The notes below the pieces were generated by a model that saw only the letters and a list, made by a program, of their open reading frames with translations, did no database searches and was not told the DNA's origin. A stretch of DNA of 64,000 bases from Ogataea parapolymorpha DL-1 (Eukaryota > Ascomycota > Pichiomycetes > Pichiales > Pichiaceae): NCBI RefSeq assembly GCF_000187245.1, contig NC_027861.1, forward strand, positions 744,001 to 808,000, given 5' to 3'. The stretch's first letter is position 1, and each line of letters opens with the position of its first letter. This document shows, one piece after another, positions 9,279 to 18,241 of the stretch. Position numbers and translations under genes: made by a program.

Positions 9279-11393
9279 ATGACGATCCCAGGTCTTTGGG
9301 AAAAGTTTACTGAGTATGGAATTGAGGATCAACGTCTTCCCATAAGGGTATATGCCCGGCAATTTTACAAGAAGAATGCAAGACATCTACGAGTGGGAAT
9401 TGATGTTTACCAATGGATCTTTGAACTTACCCAGGTACCTTCGCAATATAAAGGAGATGTAGCCAGCATTGGTGACGAAAAGGTGATTTTGAATTTCTGC
9501 TCCCGTATCAGGGAGCTCATAAAGCTGCATATCTCCTTTGTTTTTGTTTTCGACGGCCGTTATAAGACACATAAAAGAAGATGGGGAGAAGTTCTTTATA
9601 CTGACGATGACTATTATGCTGAATACATTGAAACGAACGAACAGATACGACAAAGCGGCTTATGTGAGGAGCCAGGGGCGAAAATTGTTTATCTGATAAA
9701 GAAACTACTACAGCTGTGGAATATCGGCTATGTCCAGGCTCCGGGGGAAGCTGAAATTGAACTAGCTCGATTGAATGACTGCGGCGTGATCGATGCGATT
9801 ATTAGTAACGATGCGGACGGGTTTGTGTATGGGGCACAGACAATTCTTAAAAATTTCAGCCGTTGGGTTGCAGATGCTCCTGCTACGCAGGCAAATTTAG
9901 AACGACAAGAACCAGAATTCTATGTGACTCCGTACCGAATGTCGAAGATTGAAGAGATCCTTGGGCTTGACAGGGACCGAATGGTGTTCCTAACATGCAT
10001 AAATGGCAGCGATTTCAGCCAAGGGGTCAGTGGATTAGGAATAACCCGTTGTATTGCGTTGGCTCAAGTAGGGAGCAAGATAGAGAGCGAAATCGATTTT
10101 GCTAAAGAACTAAAGCAAATTTATGTTGCGGAGGGAAGACAAAGATTGTTGGGCCTGGTGCCTTTTAGCAAGAACGAGAGAGAGAAAAAGCTAAGCAACT
10201 TGAATGTTTTGCTACAGGAATCGCTTGCACAAAACAGCAAAGCCTATTTTGGAAGGAGATTCAATGGGACAATATCTTTTCCTTCAGACTATTATTTCAT
10301 GATCCATTTTTATCCCTACTTTTGTCCTGAAATCTATGCATTCAGGAGATTTGAGACCAATTGCGTCGACTCACACCCATCATTGATAAGGCTGTCCACA
10401 CTGCCACAACCGAACTCTCTGAAAATATACGATGACAAAATCAAACTTAAACGTCGTGGCTCACTTTGGACCACCGTTTACGACGACCATCCATCAGAAG
10501 ATGTAATTCACGGTGATGAGAGTACCATTGCATGGTTTGAAAAGCCGAATTTCCGCGAAATGTGCAATCTTCGGCTTCCTCTGCAACGTAGTACAAGAGA
10601 TTTTTTGGTGGAGCATTTAGCTGAATGCTATATGCTCAGGGTGATCCACAACTTGGATTATTTCAAGAACACCGAGATATTCGTCAATATGTACAAGGAA
10701 GCCCAGTTTCCTTTGAAGAGACGCGCCGATGAATACTACGTTCCTATCTGGTCAGAGGAGCAATACCAGGTGAAATACAATCGAGAATTAGTCTTTGGAC
10801 GATTTCTAAAGGAAGGAGAGCTGTATGATGAAAACTACCGGCTCATAGATTACTCTGAACAAAAACTAGATTCGACATGGGTTCCGAAATATTTACTTGA
10901 GCTGTCACCTGACGGCCAGAAATTGATCGAACAATACGAAATCAAAGCTGCCCAGAAAAAGTCGCCGCGCAAGTCGCCGCGCAAATCTCCCAAAAAATCC
11001 CCGAAACGGCAGTTGTCAACTCTTGATAATCTTTTACGATCGCCCATAAAACGCAAGCTCGATCCAGGAAAAGAGAGAAGTCGGAGCTCTTCTCCGCTCA
11101 AAAACAAACCCAATCTCTCTTACGAGTCTCCTGATGAGGAGTCGGATATCCTAGAGTCTCCAACCAAGAGACGAAGTCGACTCGATGTTGACGTAAGCGG
11201 GCTCCGAACGTCTCTATTCAGGAGTCCAGATGCCAAACAGAACTCTCCCACGATTGATTTAACAACCCCACCCAAAGAAGTCAAAGAAAACGCCGGAAAG
11301 AATCCGCAAGATACTTCAATTCTCTCCCTTGACACATCAGATGACGAAACAGACAAGCTCGAAAAAGATATCGAAACGTTTTTCAAGAAGTAA
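9279..11393 (+). CDS. YEN1: Yen1/GEN1-type Holliday-junction resolvase
   Basis: 704 aa, XPG/Rad2 superfamily. The N-block includes GIDVYQWIF and FVFVFDGRYK; the I-block shows APGEAEIELARL, ISNDADGFVYG and NGSDFSQGVSGLG, so the metal-binding acidic residues are present, followed by the helix-hairpin-helix-like GLGITR. The spacing between N- and I-blocks is short, as in GEN1/Yen1 and unlike XPG. Residue 2 is Thr (MTIPGLW) where family members normally have Gly. The C-terminal tail is disordered and rich in SP/TP sites, with a tandem KSPR/KSPK repeat (residues 561-577) that could serve as a CDK-regulated nuclear signal, as known for Yen1. It resolves four-way junctions late in mitosis or meiosis. 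Confidence 0.88.
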   Translation: MTIPGLWEKFTEYGIEDQRLPIRVYARQFYKKNARHLRVGIDVYQWIFELTQVPSQYKGDVASIGDEKVILNFCSRIRELIKLHISFVFVFDGRYKTHKRRWGEVLYTDDDYYAEYIETNEQIRQSGLCEEPGAKIVYLIKKLLQLWNIGYVQAPGEAEIELARLNDCGVIDAIISNDADGFVYGAQTILKNFSRWVADAPATQANLERQEPEFYVTPYRMSKIEEILGLDRDRMVFLTCINGSDFSQGVSGLGITRCIALAQVGSKIESEIDFAKELKQIYVAEGRQRLLGLVPFSKNEREKKLSNLNVLLQESLAQNSKAYFGRRFNGTISFPSDYYFMIHFYPYFCPEIYAFRRFETNCVDSHPSLIRLSTLPQPNSLKIYDDKIKLKRRGSLWTTVYDDHPSEDVIHGDESTIAWFEKPNFREMCNLRLPLQRSTRDFLVEHLAECYMLRVIHNLDYFKNTEIFVNMYKEAQFPLKRRADEYYVPIWSEEQYQVKYNRELVFGRFLKEGELYDENYRLIDYSEQKLDSTWVPKYLLELSPDGQKLIEQYEIKAAQKKSPRKSPRKSPKKSPKRQLSTLDNLLRSPIKRKLDPGKERSRSSSPLKNKPNLSYESPDEESDILESPTKRRSRLDVDVSGLRTSLFRSPDAKQNSPTIDLTTPPKEVKENAGKNPQDTSILSLDTSDDETDKLEKDIETFFKK
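10959..11009 (+). repeat. Tandem KSPR/KSPK coding repeat in YEN1
   Basis: Four 12-nt units encode KSPRKSPRKSPKKSPKR (residues 561-577). The first two are almost identical at the DNA level and the last two have diverged in codons. The basic residues with proline-directed serines look like a phosphorylation-sensitive nuclear localisation or DNA-contact element. Confidence 0.75.
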
Positions 11394-11580
11394 CGGTTTT
11401 TTTACCCCGGAATAAGCCACTTTTTGACACATGGGAATAAAAATAGATTCTGGAACCAAAGTCGTGCAATACAAGAAAAAAAATAGATACAGAAATTGCT
11501 TGACAAGCTAACTAATCTTACTGAAGTCATTGAGACTAAATCGCTGAATTACTCTATCTTCGATCTCAATTCAACTTTCA

Positions 11581-13128
11581 ATGTCCCAGTCGAATTATTA
11601 CCAACAGCAACCCCAGCACGGCTTTAACGCACCACCGCCTCAGTACAGTCAGCAAGGCAATGACTTATCCGCCAACGAGAAGCTGAACCAGAACTACTAC
11701 TATGATCGCCCCCCAGCTCCTGAACCTGGTAAGGAAACCTTTGATGAAACATTCAAAGTCGAGAAGCCGAAGTTCCACGACGTTCCCTTCACAATTCTGT
11801 TTCTAGCTACAGTTGCTGGATTTTTTGTTGTTGCGGGCATCACTTTGAGACATTACGCCACCTCATATTCGTATGAAGGCTCTTCGATCTACAATGCTGG
11901 CAATTCCTTTTCATTGAACACCAACACCATAGTTTTATTTGCATTTGTTATTGTTGTTGCCTTAGTTCTTTCCTTGGCAACCATTGCCGTTGCTCGAATG
12001 TTCCCGAGGAAGTTCATTACAATTTCATTGATATTGAATGTCATTCTCGGCTTGGGAACGGCAATTGCTTACCTTGCAAAGGGCTACTACTCGGCAGGCA
12101 TTGTTTTTCTTATCTTTGCCGCACTCACAGCATTTTCTTACTGGACCATGAGAGGCAGAATTCCGTTCAGCGCGACTGTTCTTACAATTATTATCGATGT
12201 GATGAAACAGTACCCTAGTACGTGGATTATTACTGCAATTGGATTTCTCGCAATAGGTGCCTTTTCGGCATTATTCTCTGTCACTGTGGTCGCCTCGTAC
12301 ATGAAATGGGGTGACGAAACTTCCCAAGGCTATAACCATGCCAGATTGGTTGGACTGCTCGTGTTTGTCTTCTTTGCGGGGTACTATATTAGTGAAGTGA
12401 TGAAGAATGTTATACATGTCACAGTGAGTGGAATTTTTGGTACGTGGTATTACCTTTCGAAGTCCGACGCAGGAATGCCTAAATTTCAGGCCCTGGGTGC
12501 TCTGAAAAGGGCTTTGACCTATTCTTTTGGATCAATTTGTTTTGGTTCGCTGATTGTCACATTTATCCAGCTTTTACGTCAAGGAGTTCAAATTGCCCGA
12601 CAGAATGCTCTGAACAACGGGGAGGGAGTTCAAGCTTGCTTGTTGCTTTGCGCCGAGTGCTTCATTTACGTGATCGAGTGGTTTGTGAGATACTTCAATC
12701 ACTATGCGTATTCATATGTGGCCCTCTACGGCAAGAGTTATCTGAAGTCTGCAAGGGACACCCATTACATTTTCAGCTATAAGGGGATGGATGCTTTGGT
12801 CAATGATTGCCTGATCGGAACAGCTTTGGGAATGTACTGCACTTTTGTTGGATATGTGTCTGCCTTGCTCGCCTATTTGTACTTGCGGTTCACCAAACCA
12901 GGCTACAACACTGAAGGTTCATACTACGCTCCAGTGGTTGCATTCACATTTTTGATTGCCTTGCAAATATGCAATGTTATTAGTTCTGTCATCAGATCAG
13001 GAACCGCAACGTTCTTCTTGGCACTCGCCAAGGACCCGGAGGTCTACCAAGCAAGTTATCCCGACAGGTTCAATGAGGTGTTCAGAGACTATCCTGAGGT
13101 GCTAGAAAAGATCCGTACGCGCGACTAA
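11581..13128 (+). CDS. PNS1: Pns1 / choline-transporter-like (CTL) membrane protein
   Basis: 515 aa. A hydrophilic, Gln/Pro/Tyr-rich cytosolic N-terminus (about residues 1-70, with the DETFKVEKPKFHDVPFTILF junction typical of fungal Pns1) is followed by about ten transmembrane segments. The CTL signature is in the C-terminal half (CAECFIYVIEWFVRYFNHYAYSYVALYGKSY in several pieces). The end is LEKIRTRD after a stretch conserved in Pns1. This plasma-membrane protein was named for need of choline, but its transport role in yeast is unproven. The intergenic region upstream (187 bp) is AT-rich. Length and topology are as expected. Confidence 0.92.
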   Translation: MSQSNYYQQQPQHGFNAPPPQYSQQGNDLSANEKLNQNYYYDRPPAPEPGKETFDETFKVEKPKFHDVPFTILFLATVAGFFVVAGITLRHYATSYSYEGSSIYNAGNSFSLNTNTIVLFAFVIVVALVLSLATIAVARMFPRKFITISLILNVILGLGTAIAYLAKGYYSAGIVFLIFAALTAFSYWTMRGRIPFSATVLTIIIDVMKQYPSTWIITAIGFLAIGAFSALFSVTVVASYMKWGDETSQGYNHARLVGLLVFVFFAGYYISEVMKNVIHVTVSGIFGTWYYLSKSDAGMPKFQALGALKRALTYSFGSICFGSLIVTFIQLLRQGVQIARQNALNNGEGVQACLLLCAECFIYVIEWFVRYFNHYAYSYVALYGKSYLKSARDTHYIFSYKGMDALVNDCLIGTALGMYCTFVGYVSALLAYLYLRFTKPGYNTEGSYYAPVVAFTFLIALQICNVISSVIRSGTATFFLALAKDPEVYQASYPDRFNEVFRDYPEVLEKIRTRD

Positions 13129-13472
13129 TGAACAGGACCCTAGCAACCTTATAACTCGGATTTAAGAAGCTGCAATATCGGCTCGGCCCACATCGTTTTA
13201 GCTTTTGTACTCGACAATAACTAGAAAATAACCTAGATCATCGCTGTCGGCACAAGTATGCAAGTTGTACCCGATTTTTTGGGATACGAAAAGCCGCATT
13301 GGAGTTATTTTCCAGGCCTACAAAAAAATATCGGCTGTCGGCAAAGTTGAGTGATTTATTATGCGGCTATACGCACGAAAACAATAGGGAGCCATCTAGG
13401 GACCTTGCACCTAAATAAGCTTCAGGGACTATTTAAAGGGTCGAAAGTCCCTGGTATCGATAGATATTCGAC
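13129..13472 (+). promoter_or_regulatory. Promoter region of the DHA1 transporter gene
   Basis: 344 bp without a gene. It has two GC-rich CGGC-containing patches (around 13178-13195 and 13328-13345, TATCGGCT/CTGTCGGC), a TATTTAAAG box at about 13430 and an AGGGAC inverted repeat just before the start. Such arrays are usual upstream of inducible drug exporters, but I cannot name the regulator. Confidence 0.5.
13423..13453. promoter_or_regulatory. Inverted repeat CAGGGACT...AGTCCCTG
   Basis: There are two perfect 8-bp arms (13423-13430 and 13446-13453) around a TATTTAAAG-containing centre, 20 bp before the transporter ATG. A further AGGGAC lies at 13398-13403. It could be an operator overlapping the TATA-like element or a 5'-leader hairpin. 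Confidence 0.45.
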
Positions 13473-15311
13473 ATGAGCACGGAAGATAGAGAATCGCTGG
13501 AGAGCAACGTCCAGGAATATAAAGACGTCGAATCGGGAGTGTACAGGGGAGAGGAACGTCCGAATGACAGTAATGAATTGACGAAAACTGTATCCAAAAT
13601 CAGTGGACTGGTTAGAAAGCTTACGCATGGCGAAACCAATGACGAGGAAGACGACCGCGAAAGGCTCGAAAGACTGATCAGCAATAATTCCCAGGCCATC
13701 TCGCGTCTTCTCACAAATTATGAGGAAGGCTACGGAAGTTTAGGGCCAGTTGAGCAGCCGATTGATCATGAAAAAACTGCAACCGAGTTCACACCTGATC
13801 CGGTGACGGATTTCCACGAAAACGATCCATGGAAATATCCTATTTGTCAGGAGACGCGTATGAGACTTGTGGTCTTTGTGGACGGTGACGAGAAAAATCC
13901 TCAAAACTGGGGGAAAGGCTACAAATGGTTTTTGACTATGCTTTTGGGTACCATATGCTTCAACGTGGCATTGGCATCTGCTATTGTCACGGGATATATG
14001 AAGGGGCCAATGATTTCTTTTGGAGTTTCCGAGGAAGTCGTTATTCTCACCGTCACTTTGTTTGTCTTGGGCTTTGGTTTTGGCCCCTTGCTTTTCGCTC
14101 CTCTGTCGGAGGAATTTGGGAGAAACGCGGTTTACTTCTCAACATTACTGGTTGCAGTGATTTTCATCATTCCATGTGCCTTGGCGAAAAATATTGGAAC
14201 CCTGCTTGTGTGCCGACTAATTGACGGTCTGGCCTTTTCGGCACCAATGTGTTTGATTGGAGGTAGTTTAGCAGATCTCTGGAAAATCGAAGAAAGAGGT
14301 CTGGCCATGACTATCTTTTCTGCTGCTCCTTTCATTGGTCCCGTCATTGGTCCATTGATCGGTGGCTATATAGGTGACAATGTTGGCTGGAGATGGCTCT
14401 ACTGGGTGTTGCTAATTTTCAGCGGCGCCATGTACGTTCTGTTTGTCATTTTTATGCCTGAAACTTCGCACAGCACAATTCTGAAGGCTAGAGCTAAGAA
14501 GCTCAGAAAAACCACCGGCGACGACAGATACAGAGCTCTGCCTGAGCTCAAGGTCAGAACCGCCAAACAGGTCGCAGAGGAGACTTTGCTTAGACCATTG
14601 ATCCTTCTGTCGGAACTGATTGTGTTCTTGATCACCATTTACATGTCAGTCATATACGGCCTGCTTTACATGTTCTTCTTCGCCTATCCTGTGGTTTACA
14701 GCGAAGGTAAGGGATGGTCCGATTCCAAGACGGGCCTTATGTTCATTCCAATTGCTGTTGGTGTTTTGTCTGCTGCTGCTGTCTCACCTATAATCAACAA
14801 AAAATACAATGAAATGGCTGACACTTACCGAAGCAAAGGCGAGATTCCTCCTGCCGAGCTCCGACTAATTCCTATGATGATTGGTTGCTGGTTTGTTCCT
14901 ATTGGACTATTCGCGTTCGCATGGTCTTCGTACCCTCGCATCTCCTGGGCAGGACCTTGCTTTTCGGGATTCTCGTGCGGTCTGGGTTTCAATCTTCTTT
15001 ACAACCCGGCCAACAATTATATTGTGGACTCTTATCAACACTATGCAGCTTCTGCCTTGGCCGCAAAGACGTTCGTCAGATCAATATGGGGAGCCTGTGT
15101 TCCTCTTTTCACCATCCAAATGTATCACCGACTGGGCTACGAATGGGCCTCCACCTTGATGGCCTTCATTTCGCTAGCATGCTGTGCTATCCCATTTGCA
15201 TTCTACGTCTACGGTGCCAGAATCAGAAAATGGAGCAGATACGCTTATTCACCTACTCCTGACGCTGCCGTCAAGGACGACAACTCTGAATCCACCACAA
15301 ATAAGAACTAG
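13473..15311 (+). CDS. MFS drug:H+ antiporter, DHA1 family
   Basis: 612 aa. The ~135-residue hydrophilic, charged N-terminus is followed by QNWGKGYKW at the first membrane segment and twelve predicted transmembrane segments. Family motifs are visible: [13 protein letters not shown] (motif A region), [13 protein letters not shown] and the motif-C-like [16 protein letters not shown] (antiporter signature), then [14 protein letters not shown] long basic cytosolic loop lies between segments 6 and 7. It probably exports drugs, polyamines or organic acids across the plasma membrane, but the substrate cannot be read from sequence. The long, motif-rich promoter is compatible with stress-inducible expression. 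It could equally be called TPO- or FLR1-like. Confidence 0.85.
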   Translation: MSTEDRESLESNVQEYKDVESGVYRGEERPNDSNELTKTVSKISGLVRKLTHGETNDEEDDRERLERLISNNSQAISRLLTNYEEGYGSLGPVEQPIDHEKTATEFTPDPVTDFHENDPWKYPICQETRMRLVVFVDGDEKNPQNWGKGYKWFLTMLLGTICFNVALASAIVTGYMKGPMISFGVSEEVVILTVTLFVLGFGFGPLLFAPLSEEFGRNAVYFSTLLVAVIFIIPCALAKNIGTLLVCRLIDGLAFSAPMCLIGGSLADLWKIEERGLAMTIFSAAPFIGPVIGPLIGGYIGDNVGWRWLYWVLLIFSGAMYVLFVIFMPETSHSTILKARAKKLRKTTGDDRYRALPELKVRTAKQVAEETLLRPLILLSELIVFLITIYMSVIYGLLYMFFFAYPVVYSEGKGWSDSKTGLMFIPIAVGVLSAAAVSPIINKKYNEMADTYRSKGEIPPAELRLIPMMIGCWFVPIGLFAFAWSSYPRISWAGPCFSGFSCGLGFNLLYNPANNYIVDSYQHYAASALAAKTFVRSIWGACVPLFTIQMYHRLGYEWASTLMAFISLACCAIPFAFYVYGARIRKWSRYAYSPTPDAAVKDDNSESTTNKN

Positions 15312-15715
15312 TCCCGATATTTTTCTCGATAGTTATAATGGCCAATAATACAACATAGTTAGAGGAAGGCTGCTATGCGAGCGATCGGGTCACCGCTCGT
15401 GACAGGATTGGTCGCCTTTCAGAACCCGGATTGCCGTATAAGCCTCGTTCTCTATGGGCGCTATTAACGGCTACTTAAGTACGTTTAATGCTCATCCGCA
15501 TGTTCCAAGGATTAGTTATCTTGCATCATTCATGATGACTCAAAGCGCCAAGCCTTGTTCATTCGCTTCTTGACGGGTGCAAAAATGTGCTTTGGTGGTT
15601 AGGGACGTGTAAACGTTGTTTCAGGAGGGCGCTCGACCAGCACGATGTGGATGCTTTTTGGAAGCTAGCCAGTCAGCTAGGTGTGCGCGACGGCTACAAG
15701 GAAGTTCCGTCTGTT

Positions 15716-15730
15716 GCGGAGCTTCTCCGC
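15716..15730. promoter_or_regulatory. Perfect 6-bp hairpin GCGGAG-CTT-CTCCGC
   Basis: The arms GCGGAG and CTCCGC are separated by 3 nt. A second inverted pair, CGGGA/TCCCG (15744-15748 and 15758-15762), follows at once. Together they suggest a folded RNA or protein-binding palindromes in the otherwise gene-free region. Confidence 0.4.
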
Positions 15731-15865
15731 TCCAAGGTATTCTCGGGATCGGGGCACTCCCGAAAACGCATAGTTCGGCTGCAGAAAAACTTATATTGTT
15801 TGATTACAAAGCTAACCACATAACGTAACACTTTCCTTTTTCGACATTGGACACGGGTTTGAATT

Positions 15866-15911
15866 TTGCCAAGACTTGGGAAAATTCAGGGTTCTTGCTA
15901 AAACTTGGCAA
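15866..15911. promoter_or_regulatory. Inverted repeat TTGCCAAG...CTTGGCAA
   Basis: Arms of 8 bp lie at 15866-15873 and 15904-15911, about 220 bp upstream of the zinc-finger start. Another half-like ACTTGGG lies between them. This is possibly a dimeric transcription-factor site; no factor is assigned. Confidence 0.35.
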
Positions 15912-16129
15912 TTTTATAGGATGATGGGGCCGAGAAAAGTCAACCTCTAGAACCTAGTAGCCATGCACAACGCTAGGACATGCTGTAAGGCATCTTGAGC
16001 AGAGATGTGAGTTGGCTTTTTACGTGCGGCCTACTATTTTTAGGCAGTCCCGCGCCTCCTTGTGGTTGCATCATAGATAATAAATAGTAGGATGAGCGAT
16101 ATTTTTTGCTCGTTCCCGTTTTTTAGAAA

Positions 16130-16678
16130 ATGTCTGAGACGGTGTTGTTGGTCAACGAAAACAAGATGCCTACGTACCTATCGCACACTCCAACACAACT
16201 GCCTAGTCTCGACTCTGTTCTGTCCAAGATCCAGTCGGAGCAGAAATGGCCTCTTCCAAACCCGACCACTCCGCATCCGCTAGCATTGCCTGCTCCTCCA
16301 GCCTTGCTTCAGCCTCTCGGCAGACCAAATATACCCTCCATCAATATGCCATTGGCCTCTATTCGCTACACTCGCCAGGATCCGCCCCAGTATGTTGCTC
16401 CAAAAGTGTCCCTTCCAACCCCCGAAATCGCAACAAGACCGGAAAAGAACTCTGACCTCTCGCCACCAATGCGTCGCTACAAGTGCAAAATTTGCAGCAA
16501 AATGTTCACCACGTCAGGACATCTGGCAAGGCATACAAGAATACACACGGGTGTGAAGAACCACATATGTCCATACGAAGGTTGCGGCGCAAGGTTCTCG
16601 CGACAGGACAACTGCATGCAACACTACAAGACACACCTGAACACCAAGAAGACGAGGAAACGCGGCAGGAGCGTATAA
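16130..16678 (+). CDS. Two-finger C2H2 transcription factor, NRG1/NRG2-like repressor
   Basis: 182 aa. The N-terminal ~115 residues are Pro/Leu/Thr-rich and lack a known domain. The C-terminus carries two C2H2 fingers, CKICSKMFTTSGHLARHTRIH and the longer-loop CPYEGCGARFSRQDNCMQHYKTH (each read in pieces), ending in a basic tail KKTRKRGRS. The helix text TTSGHLARH plus FSRQDNCMQHY closely follows Nrg1/Nrg2, repressors of glucose-repressed, alkaline-stress and filamentation genes. At 182 aa it is shorter than Nrg1 and nearer Nrg2-sized proteins. The ATG at 16130 is preceded by an AT-rich leader and a very long promoter. Confidence 0.8.
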   Translation: MSETVLLVNENKMPTYLSHTPTQLPSLDSVLSKIQSEQKWPLPNPTTPHPLALPAPPALLQPLGRPNIPSINMPLASIRYTRQDPPQYVAPKVSLPTPEIATRPEKNSDLSPPMRRYKCKICSKMFTTSGHLARHTRIHTGVKNHICPYEGCGARFSRQDNCMQHYKTHLNTKKTRKRGRSV

Positions 16679-16909
16679 GAATTCACAGTACAATCAAACC
16701 AGCTCGCTGTTTTCCCCTATTCGTCGATACCGAACTTGTGCACAGCCCGATTTCCTGTGCGACGGAAGCTTGGCGCACCAAGGGTTCGATTTGCCAAGAA
16801 ATTTTTGCGTTCGCGATCAGACAGGGATGGATTATCCGGTGGTCTCGTACACCCGTGCACCGGACGCACTAGCTCGAAAATCACCAGATTTATTATTCTG
16901 GGTTTGGAA

Positions 16910-16918
16910 TATAAATAG
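16910..16918 (+). promoter_or_regulatory. TATA box candidate of HEM13
   Basis: TATAAATAG lies only 31 bp before the HEM13 ATG. This suggests a very short leader, or that the element is part of the leader and initiation lies upstream. Confidence 0.4.
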
Positions 16919-16948
16919 AGACGTATATACCACTTTTAAGGACAAAGA

Positions 16949-17902
16949 ATGGCCTCGGTATTAGACCCTGCTCTACCCATCCGGGTGCAAATGGAGCGAC
17001 TTGTGAAGCAAAAGCAGCTCGAGATCACCAGTGGTTTGGAGTCTCTTGACTCAGCCAGTTTCCGTGCCGACGAATGGGAACGGGGTGAATCTGGCGGTGG
17101 AGGCCGGTCCATGGTGTTGCAGAATGGCAAAACCTTCGAGAAAGGCGGTGTCAACGTGTCTGTCGTCCACGGTGTGCTTCCTCCTCAAGCTATAGAGAAA
17201 ATGAGGGCAGATCATAAGAACATCAGGACGAACGCTGGTGGCAGCGTGCAATTCTTTGCTTGCGGTCTGAGTCTTGTGATCCATCCCTGGAACCCGCATG
17301 CTCCAACGACTCATCTGAACTACCGCTATTTCGAGATTATGAACGAAGATGGGTCTCCCCAGACGTGGTGGTTTGGAGGTGGAGCCGATCTGACGCCATC
17401 CTACATCTACGACGAGGACTGTATCAACTTCCACCAGCAGCATAAGAATGCTCTGGACAAATTCAGGCCGGATCTTTACCCTAGGTTCAAAAAATGGTGC
17501 GACGAGTATTTCTTTATTCCGCACAGGAACGAGACCCGGGGTATTGGTGGAATCTTTTTTGACGACTTTGACGAGCTGCCTCCTCAACAGTGTTTGGAAA
17601 TGGTGGAGTCCTGTTTCAACGCGTTTTTGCCTGCTTATCTTCCATTGGTCGAGCGCAGAAAGGACACCCCATACACCGAGGTCCAGAAAGAGTGGCAGCA
17701 GATTAGAAGAGGCAGATACGTTGAGTTCAACCTCGTGTACGACAGAGGCACCAAGTTTGGACTACAGACGCCAGGGTCGCGGACCGAGTCGATTCTGATG
17801 AGTCTGCCACTCACGGCTAAATGGATGTACGATCACCAGGCACCCGGCCCGGAAGAGCAGAGGCTGCTCGAGGTGGTCCAAAAGCCTGTTGAGTGGCTAT
17901 AA
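16949..17902 (+). CDS. HEM13: Oxygen-dependent coproporphyrinogen III oxidase
   Basis: 317 aa. It converts coproporphyrinogen III to protoporphyrinogen IX in the heme pathway, using O2. Conserved stretches include [29 protein letters not shown] with the catalytic histidine, [28 protein letters not shown] and [21 protein letters not shown]. The C-terminal PVEWL is the family end. There is no targeting peptide, consistent with the cytosolic yeast enzyme. In other yeasts the gene is derepressed by low oxygen or heme; the upstream TATA box fits a regulated promoter, but specific Rox1 sites were not identified. Confidence 0.96.
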   Translation: MASVLDPALPIRVQMERLVKQKQLEITSGLESLDSASFRADEWERGESGGGGRSMVLQNGKTFEKGGVNVSVVHGVLPPQAIEKMRADHKNIRTNAGGSVQFFACGLSLVIHPWNPHAPTTHLNYRYFEIMNEDGSPQTWWFGGGADLTPSYIYDEDCINFHQQHKNALDKFRPDLYPRFKKWCDEYFFIPHRNETRGIGGIFFDDFDELPPQQCLEMVESCFNAFLPAYLPLVERRKDTPYTEVQKEWQQIRRGRYVEFNLVYDRGTKFGLQTPGSRTESILMSLPLTAKWMYDHQAPGPEEQRLLEVVQKPVEWL

Positions 17903-18241
17903 AGCAGCTAATAGACGACCTTTTTAATGACCTCTATCGGACAACTGAGAGTCAGCTTTGCAGTAAGCCTCGCAGCCATTGTTTGCTTGCACGAATATCT
18001 CCTGGTAAACGGACGACCCTTAAAATTTGTCGATTGAAGATCTAAGCATTTCCGATTAATATAATACTAAGCATAAAACCTGGTTTTTAGCCCACACGTG
18101 AACAGAGGCTCAGCACGCAGTGGCAAACGGGTTATTTAGACCATAAAGTCTTTAACGTGTACATTCCACTTGGTCTAGCAGCCATCTCTTTTGATTTTGC
18201 ACAGCCTTCCAAATTGAGGGAGATACACAGACCTTTTGTAA
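17903..18241 (+). promoter_or_regulatory. Intergenic region HEM13 / MNN4-like
   Basis: 339 bp, AT-rich, combining the HEM13 terminator and the MNN4-like promoter. A CACGTG E-box core occurs inside CCCACACGTGAAC at about 18093-18105. No tRNA, ORF or repeat was recognised. Confidence 0.4.

Larger units (their letters stand above)
15312..16129 (+). promoter_or_regulatory. Long intergenic region upstream of the NRG1-like gene
   Basis: 818 bp with no convincing gene, one of the longest gaps in the window. The interval 15540-15830 is relatively GC-rich, carries compact hairpins and has a ~94-codon open stretch without an ATG (15539-15820, plus strand). From 15840 on it is AT-richer with an inverted repeat (15866-15911). 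Long promoters are typical for glucose- or pH-regulated transcription factors. A short ncRNA or a gene relic in the GC-rich part cannot be excluded. Confidence 0.4.
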
